DNA of 41,479 bases from Candidatus Methylomirabilota bacterium (GCA_035764725.1 DASTYT010000073.1:1-41479), one strand, 5' to 3'; positions 8,122 to 17,405 are shown, counted from the stretch's first letter. Notes: generated by a model from the sequence alone, not told the origin. A program made the numbers and translations.

Positions 8122-8780
8122 CCGCGCTTCCGGATCACGCGGCGCGCCCCGAATCCGAGGAGGCCGAGCCCGAGCAGCGCAAGGGAGGCGGGGAGGGGCA
8201 CCGGCGTGACGACGGGCTCGAGGAGGAAATTCGGGCCGAAAAATCCGTTATCGCTGCCCGGCGACGCGTCGGAATTCGGGAATTGTAGATTTGCTCCGAC
8301 GGCAAACTTGGCCGAGTCGAAGTTCGCCAGGGCCGGGTCGAGGATCACGTCGTCCTGGGACGCACGAAACATGGTCACGTCCTCGATGATGACCGATCCC
8401 AGCACATAGAATCCCGGCGCCAGGTCCACGTCGGCGATGTCCTCGAACAGCCACTGCCCGGCTCCGAGCACGGACGGGACCGCGATGTCCGCGCCGCCGC
8501 CTGCGGGAACAGTGGTCGAGGCGAGCAGTGTGCCTGCCGCCGTCCACAAGCCCACCGGGGTGCCGACCTCCAGTCCATTGGAGCCCTCGTCCCATACGCC
8601 GAGCGCGGTCACACGCACCGGCGTCTTCACCTCGACAGCCCAACCGATGGTGAAGGAACTATTCACATCAACTCCGGCAATTCCATCCCCGTTGATGTCG
8701 ATGGCCAGGCTAGCCGCGAGCGCGGGCAGAGGTGTCGCCAGAAGCGCCAACGCCAGCACGGCTCCCCGGAACCCGCGCAT
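8118..8780 (-). CDS. VPLPA-CTERM (PEP-CTERM class) secreted protein
   Basis: 220 residues. A Sec signal peptide is at 1-22 (cleavage near ALAAS), then a beta-rich domain of unknown function with a calcium-loop-like start (DINGDGIAGVDVN). At the C-terminus is a complete sorting signal: the motif VPLPAS at about 197, a hydrophobic helix (LALLGLGLLGFG) and a basic tail ARRVIRKRG. Proteins with this tripartite tail are recognised by an exosortase and linked to exopolysaccharide-producing Gram-negative bacteria; no exosortase is in this window. The start ATG has GAGGG upstream. A strong sigma-54 promoter lies about 60 nt before it. The domain is likely an envelope or matrix protein; the precise role is unknown. 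Confidence 0.85.
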   Translation of the reverse strand: MRGFRGAVLALALLATPLPALAASLAIDINGDGIAGVDVNSSFTIGWAVEVKTPVRVTALGVWDEGSNGLEVGTPVGLWTAAGTLLASTTVPAGGGADIAVPSVLGAGQWLFEDIADVDLAPGFYVLGSVIIEDVTMFRASQDDVILDPALANFDSAKFAVGANLQFPNSDASPGSDNGFFGPNFLLEPVVTPVPLPASLALLGLGLLGFGARRVIRKRG

Positions 8781-9154
8781 GCAGTTTCCCTCACGCTATG
8801 AGAGGCACAACGCTCTGCAACACCAATTAGCGCGAAGATGCAAGTGTCGCGCCATGCGCGGTGGATCACGAGTAAGCTGCGGTATTTGCGCGTTTGCGCA
8901 AAGAGACGAACGTAGTGCCGCAGTGATATGCGGGAATGTTGGCAAGAAACCTGACTCCGCGAGTCCTCACGCATGGCCCCGCCATCTCGCGGTTGGCGGC
9001 GCCGAGGTCCCGTAAATACGCGCGGCGCAAAGGGAAATCTAAGTAGGCGCATTCGCGGTGGGAAGTATATTCTCTGTAAACCCGGCTGACGGCGCTGGAG
9101 AATGATTTTCCAGTAATAGCACCTATAGAATGTCTATATCTGCATTCCGAGCGG
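8781..9154. other. 374-nt regulatory intergenic region, relatively AT-rich
   Basis: No convincing gene. It holds the sigma-54 promoter and, upstream of it for the minus-strand gene, candidate activator sites: the perfect 10-bp palindrome TTTGCGCAAA (8893-8902) preceded by a direct copy TTTGCGC (8885-8891), and GACTC-CGC-GAGTC (8953-8965). Nearer the methyltransferase stop are two more inverted repeats: a stem of 8 pairs at 9095-9113 (one G-U pair on the plus strand, a mismatch on the minus strand) and TATAGA-ATG-TCTATA (9124-9138). None has a U-tract long enough to be an obvious terminator. An open frame at 8866-9192 has no recognisable features. Confidence 0.5.
8839..8854 (-). promoter_or_regulatory. 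Sigma-54 (RpoN) promoter of the VPLPA-CTERM gene
   Basis: The minus strand reads TGGCGCGACACTTGCA, which keeps the diagnostic GG-N10-GC spacing and matches the TGGCAC-N5-TTGCA consensus at all but one position. Transcription would start about 12 nt downstream, leaving a leader of roughly 45-50 nt with the GAGGG ribosome site. PEP-CTERM genes are known to be controlled by RpoN together with the PrsK/PrsR two-component system, so the context fits well. Confidence 0.75.
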
Positions 9155-9823
9155 TCACAGCCGCGTGGCGCGAACCATCCATTCGAGACCACGCCGACGC
9201 TCGATCGACGCCGCCGGCGGCCCGGATTCCACGATGGCGAAGTGCGGCGCGAGCAACCGCTCCACCTCGTCGTACGCGACGGGGAAGGGCGGCCCGTCCT
9301 CGCCCTCGCGCAACGGATAGAAGCACCCGAGCAGCGTGCCGCCGCGCTTCAAGATGGTACGCAGCACGTCGACATAGTCCGCGCGCCGCGCGGGATCGAT
9401 GGCGCAGAATCACGTGTACTCCCACACGCCGTCGAAGGCCTCGCGGTGGTCGCGGCCGAGGGTGAAGACGTCGCGCTGCTCGAACGTCGCGCCCACACCC
9501 CCCGGGGAGGTGAGGCCACGCGCTTCCGCGACGGCGGCGGCCGCGAAGTCGAAGCCGACCACGCGATAGCCCTGGCGCGCGAGCAGCCGCACGTCATGCC
9601 CGCGCCCGCAGCCCGGGACGGCGATTCGCGGCCGCGGGTCGTCTGCCGGTTGGGGGAGAGCGGGGGCCATTTCTCGGCCCCCGCTGATGGCGAATCGCCC
9701 GCCCCCGGCAAGCCACGCTCCCAGCACTGGACTGGGCTCGCCCAGCTCCCAGCCGTCCTGCCCCTCGGCATAGAGCCCTTCCCAGAAGGCGGGCGTGCTT
9801 ACGGGCTTCCGATCGAGTCCCAT
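9155..9823 (-). CDS. TPMT-family SAM methyltransferase with in-frame UGA, candidate selenoprotein
   Basis: Reading through one UGA (9410-9412, codon 138) gives a normal-length protein of 222 residues. Before the stop: FWEGLYAEGQDGWELGEPSP and the SAM motif VPGCGRGHDVRLLARQGY. Directly after it, in the same frame: FCAIDPARRADY, then LKRGGTLLGCFYP and GPPFPVAYDEVERLL, all conserved blocks of the thiopurine/thiol/halide methyltransferase group. The UGA sits in the block EYT-x-FCAID, where from memory some relatives have Cys or Phe. A stem-loop resembling a bacterial SECIS begins 10 nt later. The alternatives are a nonsense pseudogene or a sequencing error. The start ATG 9823 overlaps the HAD gene by 25 nt and has GAGGG 7 nt before it. 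Last gene of the peptide-importer/mlrC unit. Confidence 0.65.
9369..9399 (-). ncRNA. Candidate bacterial SECIS element after the in-frame UGA
   Basis: Downstream of the UGA on the minus strand, a lower stem of five pairs (UCGAU with GUCGA, one G-U pair) surrounds an asymmetric internal loop and a perfect 6-bp upper stem (CCGCGC with GCGCGG, 9379-9393) with the apical loop GGC. The apical loop starts 22 nt after the UGA and begins with G, which fits the usual bacterial SECIS rules (loop about 16-37 nt after UGA, G in the first loop positions). GC-rich DNA forms hairpins easily, so this is supportive rather than decisive. Confidence 0.5.
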
Positions 9824-10464
9824 CCGAAGCCCTCGAAGTGATCGATGACGCGCTCGGCCCCCGCCGCATGGAGCTCTTCCGCGGAATAGGCAGTCGCCAC
9901 GCCGATCGCGCGCATGCCCGCGGCGCGCGCCGCGTGGATGCCCACCACCGAATCTTCGAACACCAGGCATTGCGCGGGATCCGCGCGGAGGCGACGCGCC
10001 GCCAGCGTGTAAACCTCGGGATTCGGCTTGCCGTACGTGACGTCGTCGGCGGTCACCACCACCGGGAAGTGATGCAGGAGCCCGATGCCGCGCAGGAGGT
10101 GATCGACGTCGTACGACGACGCGGACGTGCCGACGGCCAGCGGCACGCGGCGGCGCGCCAGATCCCCCACGAAGCCGGCGACCCCCGCTACCGCGCGCGG
10201 CCCCTGGCGCGAGAGGCGCGCGTAGTGGTCGCGCTTGCGACGCGCGAGCTGATAGGCCTCCCAGTCCGGCACGTGCCGGCCGAGGAGGAGCGGGATGGCT
10301 TCCTCGCTGGGCCGCCCGATGGTGAGCCGCCAGTAGTCCGGCCGCGGGGGCGACTCACCCAGCTCGGTCAGGAGCGCGTCCCACGCGGCGCGATGCCATG
10401 CCCCGCTGTCGAGCAGCACTCCATCCATATCGAAGATCAGCGCACCGATGGGAGCGATCATCAC
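9799..10464 (-). CDS. HAD-superfamily hydrolase, beta-phosphoglucomutase-like
   Basis: 221 residues. HAD motif I is FDMDGVLLDS (nucleophile Asp about residue 11), motif II is GTSAS, Lys of motif III lies in YGKPNPEVY and motif IV is VFEDSVVGIHAARAAGM. A helical cap follows motif I, as in subfamily IA/beta-phosphoglucomutase or phosphoglycolate-phosphatase-like enzymes. Substrate not predictable. The start is GTG at 10464 or the adjacent ATG at 10461; GAGG lies very close to both. It begins 6 nt after mlrC and overlaps the following methyltransferase gene by 25 nt, so it is co-transcribed with both. Confidence 0.88.
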   Translation of the reverse strand: MMIAPIGALIFDMDGVLLDSGAWHRAAWDALLTELGESPPRPDYWRLTIGRPSEEAIPLLLGRHVPDWEAYQLARRKRDHYARLSRQGPRAVAGVAGFVGDLARRRVPLAVGTSASSYDVDHLLRGIGLLHHFPVVVTADDVTYGKPNPEVYTLAARRLRADPAQCLVFEDSVVGIHAARAAGMRAIGVATAYSAEELHAAGAERVIDHFEGFGWDSIGSP

Positions 10465-10470
10465 CTCAGT

Positions 10471-11949
10471 CTAGGGGTAGGTGGTATCGGGGTCGAGCGG
10501 GAAGATGGGTCGCCGCACCCGCTTGAAGTCGAAGCGCGCAAGGTTGGACGACGAGAGTCCCGGCGCGTCCACCTCGATGATCGCGCGGGCGATGGGCTCG
10601 AAGGCGGCCCGGTAGTGAATGGTGGACTTCACCACGAGGATCTTGTGCTCGAGCGGGTCGAGGCCGACGAAGCGGATCATCTCCGGATCCAGCGTTTGCC
10701 AGCGGTAGGAGATGAGGACCACCTTGACGTCGTTGACGTCCAGCACCGCGGTGATGCCGAGGCGGCCGGGGAGACCACGCGCCATCGGCCCCTTGTGCAC
10801 GAAGCGGCCGTCCGACAGGGTGCGCACCACCCCGGTGACGCGGAGGGGGGCGCCGTGACGCTGGTCCACCTTGCCGCCCACGTCGAGGGTGACCGACTGA
10901 CCCACGCCCGCCTTGACGCAGGCGGCCACCGCGGCCGGATCCCAGATGCACGCCACCACCGCCGAGCGCGCGCCCACGCGCAAGAGCTCCCGCAGGATCT
11001 CGGTGCCGTCGCCGGCCGCGCCGCCGCCCGTGTTGTCGGCCATGTCGGCGAGCACGATGGGCCGGCCCTCGGCGGTGAGCGCGCGCGCCACCGCCTCGGA
11101 GACGGGCAGGCCCTGGTGGATGAACTCGTGGCGATGCTCCCAGGCGGTGCGCGCGAGCTGATCGGCGAGGCGATCCGCGAGGGCCTGATCGCCGTCGGTG
11201 ACGACGTAGACGCTGAGGCCGGCCTGGGGGATGTCCGCGTGGGGAAACCCGGCGAAGAGAGAGATCGAGATGACCCGGGGATCCTTCTCCATCTCGTCCG
11301 CCATGTCGTAGAGCCGTCGCATGGGCCCGCGCGCCGTCCCCTGGTTCCCCAGGGGAGGAAGGATGGGCGGGGTGCGCAGCGCGGCGGTTGGACGAAGCCG
11401 GCCCGCGATCACCTGCAGCAGGCGTTCGGTGGCTTCGACGCCGCGCTCGGCCATGTCGACATGGGGATAGGTCTTGTAGCCGTGGAGGAGATCGGCGCCG
11501 CGCACCATCTCCTCGGAGAGATTGCCGTGGAAGTCGAGGCTCACCGCGATGGGCACGGAGGGCCCGACGACCGCGCGTACCGCGCCGATGAGGTCGCCCT
11601 CGCCGTCGTCGATGCCGTCGCACACCATCGCCCCGTGCAGATCGAGCAGCACACCGTCGAGCGGCCCCGCCGCGCGGAGATCGGCGAGCATGCGCTGCTT
11701 CACGTGCGCGTAGATCTCCTTGGTGACGAGGCCGGCCGGCGACGCCGCCGCCGCCACCGAGGGGATGAGCCGCACGCCGTGGCGCTCCGCCGCGTCGATC
11801 ATGCCGCCCAGGCAGGTGCCGGTGCCGCGGTACGTCTCCACGAGCTCACCGCCGTAGTGGAGATTCCGCGCTTCGAACTGGCGTCGGTCAGTCGGAATGT
11901 TACTGAAGGTATTGGTCTCGTGGGACATCATCGCGATGAACACGTTCAT
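10471..11949 (-). CDS. M81-family (MlrC-like) metallopeptidase
   Basis: 492 residues, the usual length. The N-terminus MNVFIAMMSHETNTFSNIPT and the blocks LLDLHGAMVCDGIDDGEGDL and SLDFHGNLS are the signature of the MlrC/M81 family, containing the likely metal ligands (His in LDLHGAM, Asp/His in LDFHGN). The C-terminal MlrC domain includes ADMADNTGGGAAGDGTEIL. MlrC cleaves the linear tetrapeptide in microcystin breakdown, but most family members are in organisms not linked to microcystin and probably hydrolyse other peptides or amides. Gene order supports that: it directly follows a dipeptide-type importer (12-nt gap). The ribosome site GGAG is 6 nt before ATG. Confidence 0.92.
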   Translation of the reverse strand: MNVFIAMMSHETNTFSNIPTDRRQFEARNLHYGGELVETYRGTGTCLGGMIDAAERHGVRLIPSVAAAASPAGLVTKEIYAHVKQRMLADLRAAGPLDGVLLDLHGAMVCDGIDDGEGDLIGAVRAVVGPSVPIAVSLDFHGNLSEEMVRGADLLHGYKTYPHVDMAERGVEATERLLQVIAGRLRPTAALRTPPILPPLGNQGTARGPMRRLYDMADEMEKDPRVISISLFAGFPHADIPQAGLSVYVVTDGDQALADRLADQLARTAWEHRHEFIHQGLPVSEAVARALTAEGRPIVLADMADNTGGGAAGDGTEILRELLRVGARSAVVACIWDPAAVAACVKAGVGQSVTLDVGGKVDQRHGAPLRVTGVVRTLSDGRFVHKGPMARGLPGRLGITAVLDVNDVKVVLISYRWQTLDPEMIRFVGLDPLEHKILVVKSTIHYRAAFEPIARAIIEVDAPGLSSSNLARFDFKRVRRPIFPLDPDTTYP

Positions 11950-11961
11950 CGGCGTCTCCGA

Positions 11962-12882
11962 TCAGAGCTTGAGCCGCGGATCCAGCCAGTCGCGCAGGGC
12001 GTTGCCGATGAGGTTGATCACCAGCGTGGTCACGAAGATGGCGGCGCCCGGGAAGGCGGCGATCCACCACGAGTTCAGCATGTAGACGCGGCCCTCGCCC
12101 AGCATGTTGCCCCAGGCGGGGATGGGTGGCTGCACCCCGAGACCCAGGAAGGACAGGAAGGACTCCAGCACGATGACCTGGGCGACTTGCAGGGTCGCGA
12201 TGACCACGCTCGCCGAGATGAGATTCGGGAGGATCTGGCGGAAGATGAGGCGCCGGTGGCTCATCCCGAGGGCACGCCCCGCGGTGACGAACTCGCGCTC
12301 GCGGAGGGCCATGGTCTCGGCTCGGATCACGCGGGCGTAGAGGGGCCAGCCGGCGACCCCCAGCACCGCGATCATGTTGGGCAGGCTCGGACCCAGTACC
12401 GCGATCACCGCGAGGGCGAGCAGCACGAACGGGAAGACCAGGATGATGTTGACGAGCGTCATGATGATCCAGTCGATCGCGCCGCCGAAGTAGCCGGCGG
12501 CGAGCCCGGCGAGGATGCCGATGGTCGCGGACAGGATCACGGCCGACACGCCGACGATGAGCGAGATGCGCCCCCCGTAGATCACCCGCGAGAGGAGATC
12601 GCGCCCAACTTGGTCCGTGCCCAGCAGGTGGTCGGACGTCCCGCCCGCCATCCACGCCGGCGGCGACAGTCGATGGCGAATGTCCACCACGAGTGGATCG
12701 TGCGGGGCGAGCAGTGGCGCGAGAATCGCGCTGAGCACGATGACGAGCAGAATGGCGGCGGCGGCCACGCCGAAGCGCAGGCGCCGGAGCCGCCGGAGCA
12801 GGGGGGATCCCCGCTCGGCGTGAGGGGCGGCCTCGCTGGGCTGGAGGGCGACCTCGGGTGGGGCGCCGATCGCGTCGCTCAC
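11962..12882 (-). CDS. Dipeptide/oligopeptide ABC transporter permease (DppC type)
   Basis: 306 residues. A cytoplasmic N-terminal extension, one helix (about 36-58), then the periplasmic signature HLLGTDQVGRDLLSRVIYG and the BPD_transp_1 core. The ATPase-coupling EAA loop is ALGMSHRRLIFRQILPN. The start is GTG at 12882, overlapping the dppB-type stop as GTGA; the long open frame upstream is the dppB gene in another frame. It pairs with the DppB-type protein. No DppD/DppF ATPase genes follow; mlrC comes next. Confidence 0.92.
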   Translation of the reverse strand: MSDAIGAPPEVALQPSEAAPHAERGSPLLRRLRRLRFGVAAAAILLVIVLSAILAPLLAPHDPLVVDIRHRLSPPAWMAGGTSDHLLGTDQVGRDLLSRVIYGGRISLIVGVSAVILSATIGILAGLAAGYFGGAIDWIIMTLVNIILVFPFVLLALAVIAVLGPSLPNMIAVLGVAGWPLYARVIRAETMALREREFVTAGRALGMSHRRLIFRQILPNLISASVVIATLQVAQVIVLESFLSFLGLGVQPPIPAWGNMLGEGRVYMLNSWWIAAFPGAAIFVTTLVINLIGNALRDWLDPRLKL

Positions 12883-13799
12883 GCGCCGGCCCGGATGCGG
12901 GGGTCGATGAAGCCGACGATCACGTCGACCACCAGATTCACCAGCACGATGATGAGCGCGAGGAGCACCACCGCGCACTGCACCACGGGGAAGTCCTGGT
13001 TGCGGATGGAGTCCACGGTGAGGCTGGCCACGCCCGGCCACGCGAAGACGGTCTCGGTGATGATGGCCCCGCCCAGGAGCTGGCCGAACTGGAGCCCCAG
13101 AACGGTGATGACGGGGATGGACGCGTTCCGGAAGGCGTGCTTCCACACCACGCGGCGCTCCGCCACGCCCTTGGAGCGCGCGGTCTTGATGTAGTCCATG
13201 CTCATCACCTCGATCATCCCCGAGCGGACCAGGCGCATGGTGATGGGCGCGAACGCCATCCCCAGGCAGAGGGACGGCATGAGGAAGTGCTGCCACGTGC
13301 CGTAGCCGGAGGCGGGGAGGAGCTTCATCCGTACCGAGAGGATGATGATGAGCATGATGCCGAACCAGAAGAGTGGCAGAGCCTGGCCGGCGGTAGCGAT
13401 CACCGTGCAGAGCGTGTCCACGATCGAGTGACGGCGCAGGGCGGCGAGCGTGCCGAGCGGGATCGCGATGAGGAGCGCGACGGCGAGGCCAGCGAAGGTC
13501 AGGTAGATGGTGGGCGGCATGCGCTCCATCACGAGCGGGAAGGCGGGGACGTCGCCGTACCACGAGCGGCCGAAGTCGCCGCGCACCGCATTGCTCGCGA
13601 AGGTCCAGTACTGGACGTAGATGGGGCGGTCGAGCCCCAGCAGGTGCCGATAGCGCTCGAACTCTTCCTTGCCGGCGTTCTGGGGCAGGAGGAGGAGGAC
13701 GGGGTCGCCGATGACATGGAGGATGGCGAAGGACAGGATGGAGATGCCGATCACCACCACGACGAGCTGGGCGAGCTGGCGCGCGAGGTAGCGTCGCAT
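12879..13799 (-). CDS. Dipeptide/oligopeptide ABC transporter permease (DppB type)
   Basis: 306 residues. The N-terminal helix (YLARQLAQLVVVVIGISIL), the conserved GDPVLLLLPQNAG, and the EAA coupling loop KTARSKGVAERRVVWKHAFRN (the last part shortened) identify it as DppB-like. About six helices, ending with VDVIVGFIDPRIR as usual. ATG at 13799 is preferred; a TTG codon immediately upstream could also serve. No Shine-Dalgarno is evident, and the 99-nt gap to the binding-protein gene contains a strong hairpin. Confidence 0.92.
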   Translation of the reverse strand: MRRYLARQLAQLVVVVIGISILSFAILHVIGDPVLLLLPQNAGKEEFERYRHLLGLDRPIYVQYWTFASNAVRGDFGRSWYGDVPAFPLVMERMPPTIYLTFAGLAVALLIAIPLGTLAALRRHSIVDTLCTVIATAGQALPLFWFGIMLIIILSVRMKLLPASGYGTWQHFLMPSLCLGMAFAPITMRLVRSGMIEVMSMDYIKTARSKGVAERRVVWKHAFRNASIPVITVLGLQFGQLLGGAIITETVFAWPGVASLTVDSIRNQDFPVVQCAVVLLALIIVLVNLVVDVIVGFIDPRIRAGA

Positions 13800-13827
13800 C
13801 AACGAGGAGACGGCGCCCGCTCACTCA

Positions 13828-13866
13828 CGGCCGCCGCGCCCCCTCGTGCGTGGAGGCGGGCGGCCG
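13828..13866 (-). other. Intercistronic stem-loop after the peptide-binding-protein gene
   Basis: A perfect 8-bp inverted repeat (CGGCCGCC at 13828-13835 with GGCGGCCG at 13859-13866), extendable inside by about four pairs. It lies between the binding-protein stop and the permease start. No U-tract. Likely an mRNA stabiliser or partial terminator, as at the two other importer loci here. Confidence 0.6.
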
Positions 13867-13898
13867 GGAGCGGCAACAACACGGGCGCCGGAAGCAGC

Positions 13899-15437
13899 CT
13901 ACTTTTTCCGAGGAGTGGCGAGGAAGAGCCGGTCCACCTCGTCGGCGGGCGCGGTGTACTCCACGCGGTTGCTGATGCCCCACACGCCGCGCAGCCCCCA
14001 CTTGTAGAGGTAGGCGGCGTCGTCGAAGAGGAGCTTCTGGGCCTTCACGTATATCTCGGTGCGCTTCTTCGCGTCGAGGGTGGACCGGCCGGTGGCGATC
14101 AGGTCGTCCAGCTCCTTGTTGCAGTAGTAGCTGTACGACTCGCCGCACTTGAACACGTCGTAGAGGATGGCGTCGGCGTCGAACACCGAGTAGTAGCCCC
14201 ACGACCAGTTGAACATCGGGCCGCCCTTGCCTTCCTTGATTCGCGCCACCAGCACGGTGTTGTCGCCGATGTAATTGCGCTTCACGCGGAAGCCGGCCTT
14301 GGCCATGTCGGCCACGATGGCGTCGTTGGTCTGCTGGATGGCGGGCTCGACGATGGGCGGGCCCTCGTGGAACACGATGTCCACGCCGTTGGGATAGCCG
14401 GCTTCGGTGAGGAGCTTCTTGGCCGCGGCGAGGTCTTGCTTGTACGGCTTGAGGTTCGGGTCCCAGCCGAAGGCCATGGGATTGATGCCGGTGGCCACCC
14501 GGTCGCCCAGCCCGTTCAGCACGTGCTTGATAATCCCGTCCGAGTCCACCGCGAGATTGGCGGCCTGCCGCACCTTCCGGTCCGTGAAGGGATTGGGCCC
14601 GCCTCGCGCGGCCTGGTCGAGCTGTAGCATGGCGGTGCGGAGGATGGGTGAGGTGCCGGTGCGGGCGACCCCCGACTTCTCGATCACGTCCATCTGGTCC
14701 GGCGGCACCGCCTTGATCACGTCCACGCCGCCGGAGAGGAGCTCGGCGATCTCCGTGGCCTTCTCGGGGATGATGCGGATGCGGAGGTACTTGTAGTAGG
14801 GCTTGGGGCCCCAGTAGTCGTCGTTCCGGACGAGCAGATGCTCTTGCTTCCGGCTCCACTTCACGAGCTTGTAGGGGCCGGTGCCGATCGGATTCTCTGC
14901 CATCCACTGGTCGCCCTTCTCGCGGATCACCTTCTCGGACTGCATCACCTGGGCGGTGAGGCGCTCGACGAAGAGCGGGTAGGGGCCGTCGGTCTTGAAG
15001 CGCACCGTGTAGTCGTCCACCACCTCCACGCTCTTGATCTTGGCGTGGTTGCCGCGGGCGGTCATCTTCCGCGCGGGATCGAGCACGCGGTCGAAGGTGG
15101 CCTTGACGTCCTTCGCGGTGAAGGGGGTGCCGTCGTGGAACTTGACGCCCTGGCGCAGCTTCACTTCCCAGGTGGTGTCGTCGATGTTCTTCCACGAGGT
15201 GGCGAGATTCGGGCCCACCCGCCGCGTCTTGAGGTCGCGCGTGGCGAGATGGTCGAACGCGTGATAGCCGAGGATGATCGCCTCGCGCAGCACCGACGCG
15301 GGTGGATCCCACGAGTCGATGTCGGACTGCAGCGAGTAGACGATGGTGTCTTCCTTGGTCTGCGCGCTCGCCGGCCCGGGCACGACGAGGGCGACGGCGA
15401 GGAGCAGCGCGAATCCGGGGACCGCGGCGCGGCGCAT
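13899..15437 (-). CDS. ABC transporter substrate-binding protein, family 5 (peptide type)
   Basis: 512 residues. Sec signal peptide 1-25 (RRAAVPGFALLLAVALVV then a cleavage site near ASAQ). The mature protein shows SBP_bac_5 features: an early DSWDPPASVLRE, the block VKFHDGTPFTAKDVKATFDR (about 95-115) and the C-terminal domain with DDAAYLYKW. It binds a peptide or similar solute in the periplasm. ATG at 15437 is supported by a near-perfect Shine-Dalgarno AAGGAGGT and by the signal peptide. First gene of the unit SBP - dppB - dppC - mlrC - HAD - methyltransferase, with a consensus promoter upstream. Confidence 0.93.
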   Translation of the reverse strand: MRRAAVPGFALLLAVALVVPGPASAQTKEDTIVYSLQSDIDSWDPPASVLREAIILGYHAFDHLATRDLKTRRVGPNLATSWKNIDDTTWEVKLRQGVKFHDGTPFTAKDVKATFDRVLDPARKMTARGNHAKIKSVEVVDDYTVRFKTDGPYPLFVERLTAQVMQSEKVIREKGDQWMAENPIGTGPYKLVKWSRKQEHLLVRNDDYWGPKPYYKYLRIRIIPEKATEIAELLSGGVDVIKAVPPDQMDVIEKSGVARTGTSPILRTAMLQLDQAARGGPNPFTDRKVRQAANLAVDSDGIIKHVLNGLGDRVATGINPMAFGWDPNLKPYKQDLAAAKKLLTEAGYPNGVDIVFHEGPPIVEPAIQQTNDAIVADMAKAGFRVKRNYIGDNTVLVARIKEGKGGPMFNWSWGYYSVFDADAILYDVFKCGESYSYYCNKELDDLIATGRSTLDAKKRTEIYVKAQKLLFDDAAYLYKWGLRGVWGISNRVEYTAPADEVDRLFLATPRKK

Positions 15438-15494
15438 GGCGACCTCCTTCTTCAGCAGGGCGGAAGGGACGGTGCGGTCGGGCAAGAGGGCCAC

Positions 15495-15523
15495 ATACTA
15501 GCGACGGCCCAAGGGGTTGTCAA
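15495..15523 (-). promoter_or_regulatory. Sigma-70 promoter of the peptide-importer/mlrC operon
   Basis: Minus strand: -35 TTGACA (15518-15523), 17-nt spacer, -10 TAGTAT (15495-15500). Predicted start near 15488, giving a leader of about 50 nt that includes the strong ribosome site of the binding-protein gene. Confidence 0.8.
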
Positions 15524-15532
15524 ACCACGTGC

Positions 15533-15550
15533 GCGCGCCGCGGGGCGCGC
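15533..15550 (-). terminator. GC stem-loop downstream of leuA
   Basis: A 7-bp perfect stem (GCGCGCC with GGCGCGC, 4-nt loop) between the leuA stop and the promoter of the next operon. It lacks a U-tract, so it is a weak candidate for the end of the leuA transcript. Confidence 0.3.
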
Positions 15551-15604
15551 CTGCCCACGTCGCGGAGCGCGACGGCGGAGCAGGGCGCCCGCGGCGGTGT
15601 CCGG

Positions 15605-17335
<1,731 letters not shown>

Positions 17336-17343
17336 CTAGAAAC

Positions 17344-17374
17344 AAAAAACCTCCTGGCGGGACTGCGCAGGAGG
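17344..17374 (-). terminator. Attenuator terminator upstream of leuA
   Basis: Minus strand: 7-bp stem CCTCCTG/CAGGAGG (17368-17374 and 17350-17356), 11-nt loop, then six U (17344-17349) and a further U-rich stretch. A standard rho-independent terminator, the only clear one in the window, placed between the leader peptide and leuA so that it decides whether leuA is transcribed. Confidence 0.88.
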
Positions 17375-17378
17375 CTGA

Positions 17379-17405
17379 CGGCAAGCGCGGGAGGCGCGCT
17401 TGCCG
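17379..17405 (-). promoter_or_regulatory. 11-bp stem-loop of the leu attenuator (pause or antiterminator candidate)
   Basis: A perfect 11-bp stem (CGGCAAGCGCG with CGCGCTTGCCG) with loop CCTCC, beginning directly after the leader-peptide stop codon and ending 4 nt before the terminator stem. A ribosome at the leader stop codon would cover its 5' arm. The loop repeats the CCTCC also found in the leader and in the terminator arm. Confidence 0.7.

Noticed and set aside
9095..9138. Small inverted repeats after the methyltransferase gene as a terminator
   Set aside because: Short stems without a U-tract; kept only as part of the intergenic description.
8866..9192. 108-codon minus-strand frame upstream of the VPLPA-CTERM gene
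   Set aside because: Contains the sigma-54 promoter and palindromes, no ribosome site, composition like non-coding DNA.
9410..9823. Calling the methyltransferase a simple truncated protein ending at the UGA
   Set aside because: The conserved C-terminal half continues in the same frame right after it, so truncation, read-through or an error must be considered together; read-through is annotated with reduced confidence.
9838..13194. Very long plus-strand open frame (over 1100 codons) across the HAD, mlrC and permease genes
   Set aside because: It is the antisense shadow of confirmed minus-strand genes; the translation is rich in His/Arg/Glu/Asp with no domains, an effect of GC-rich codon use.
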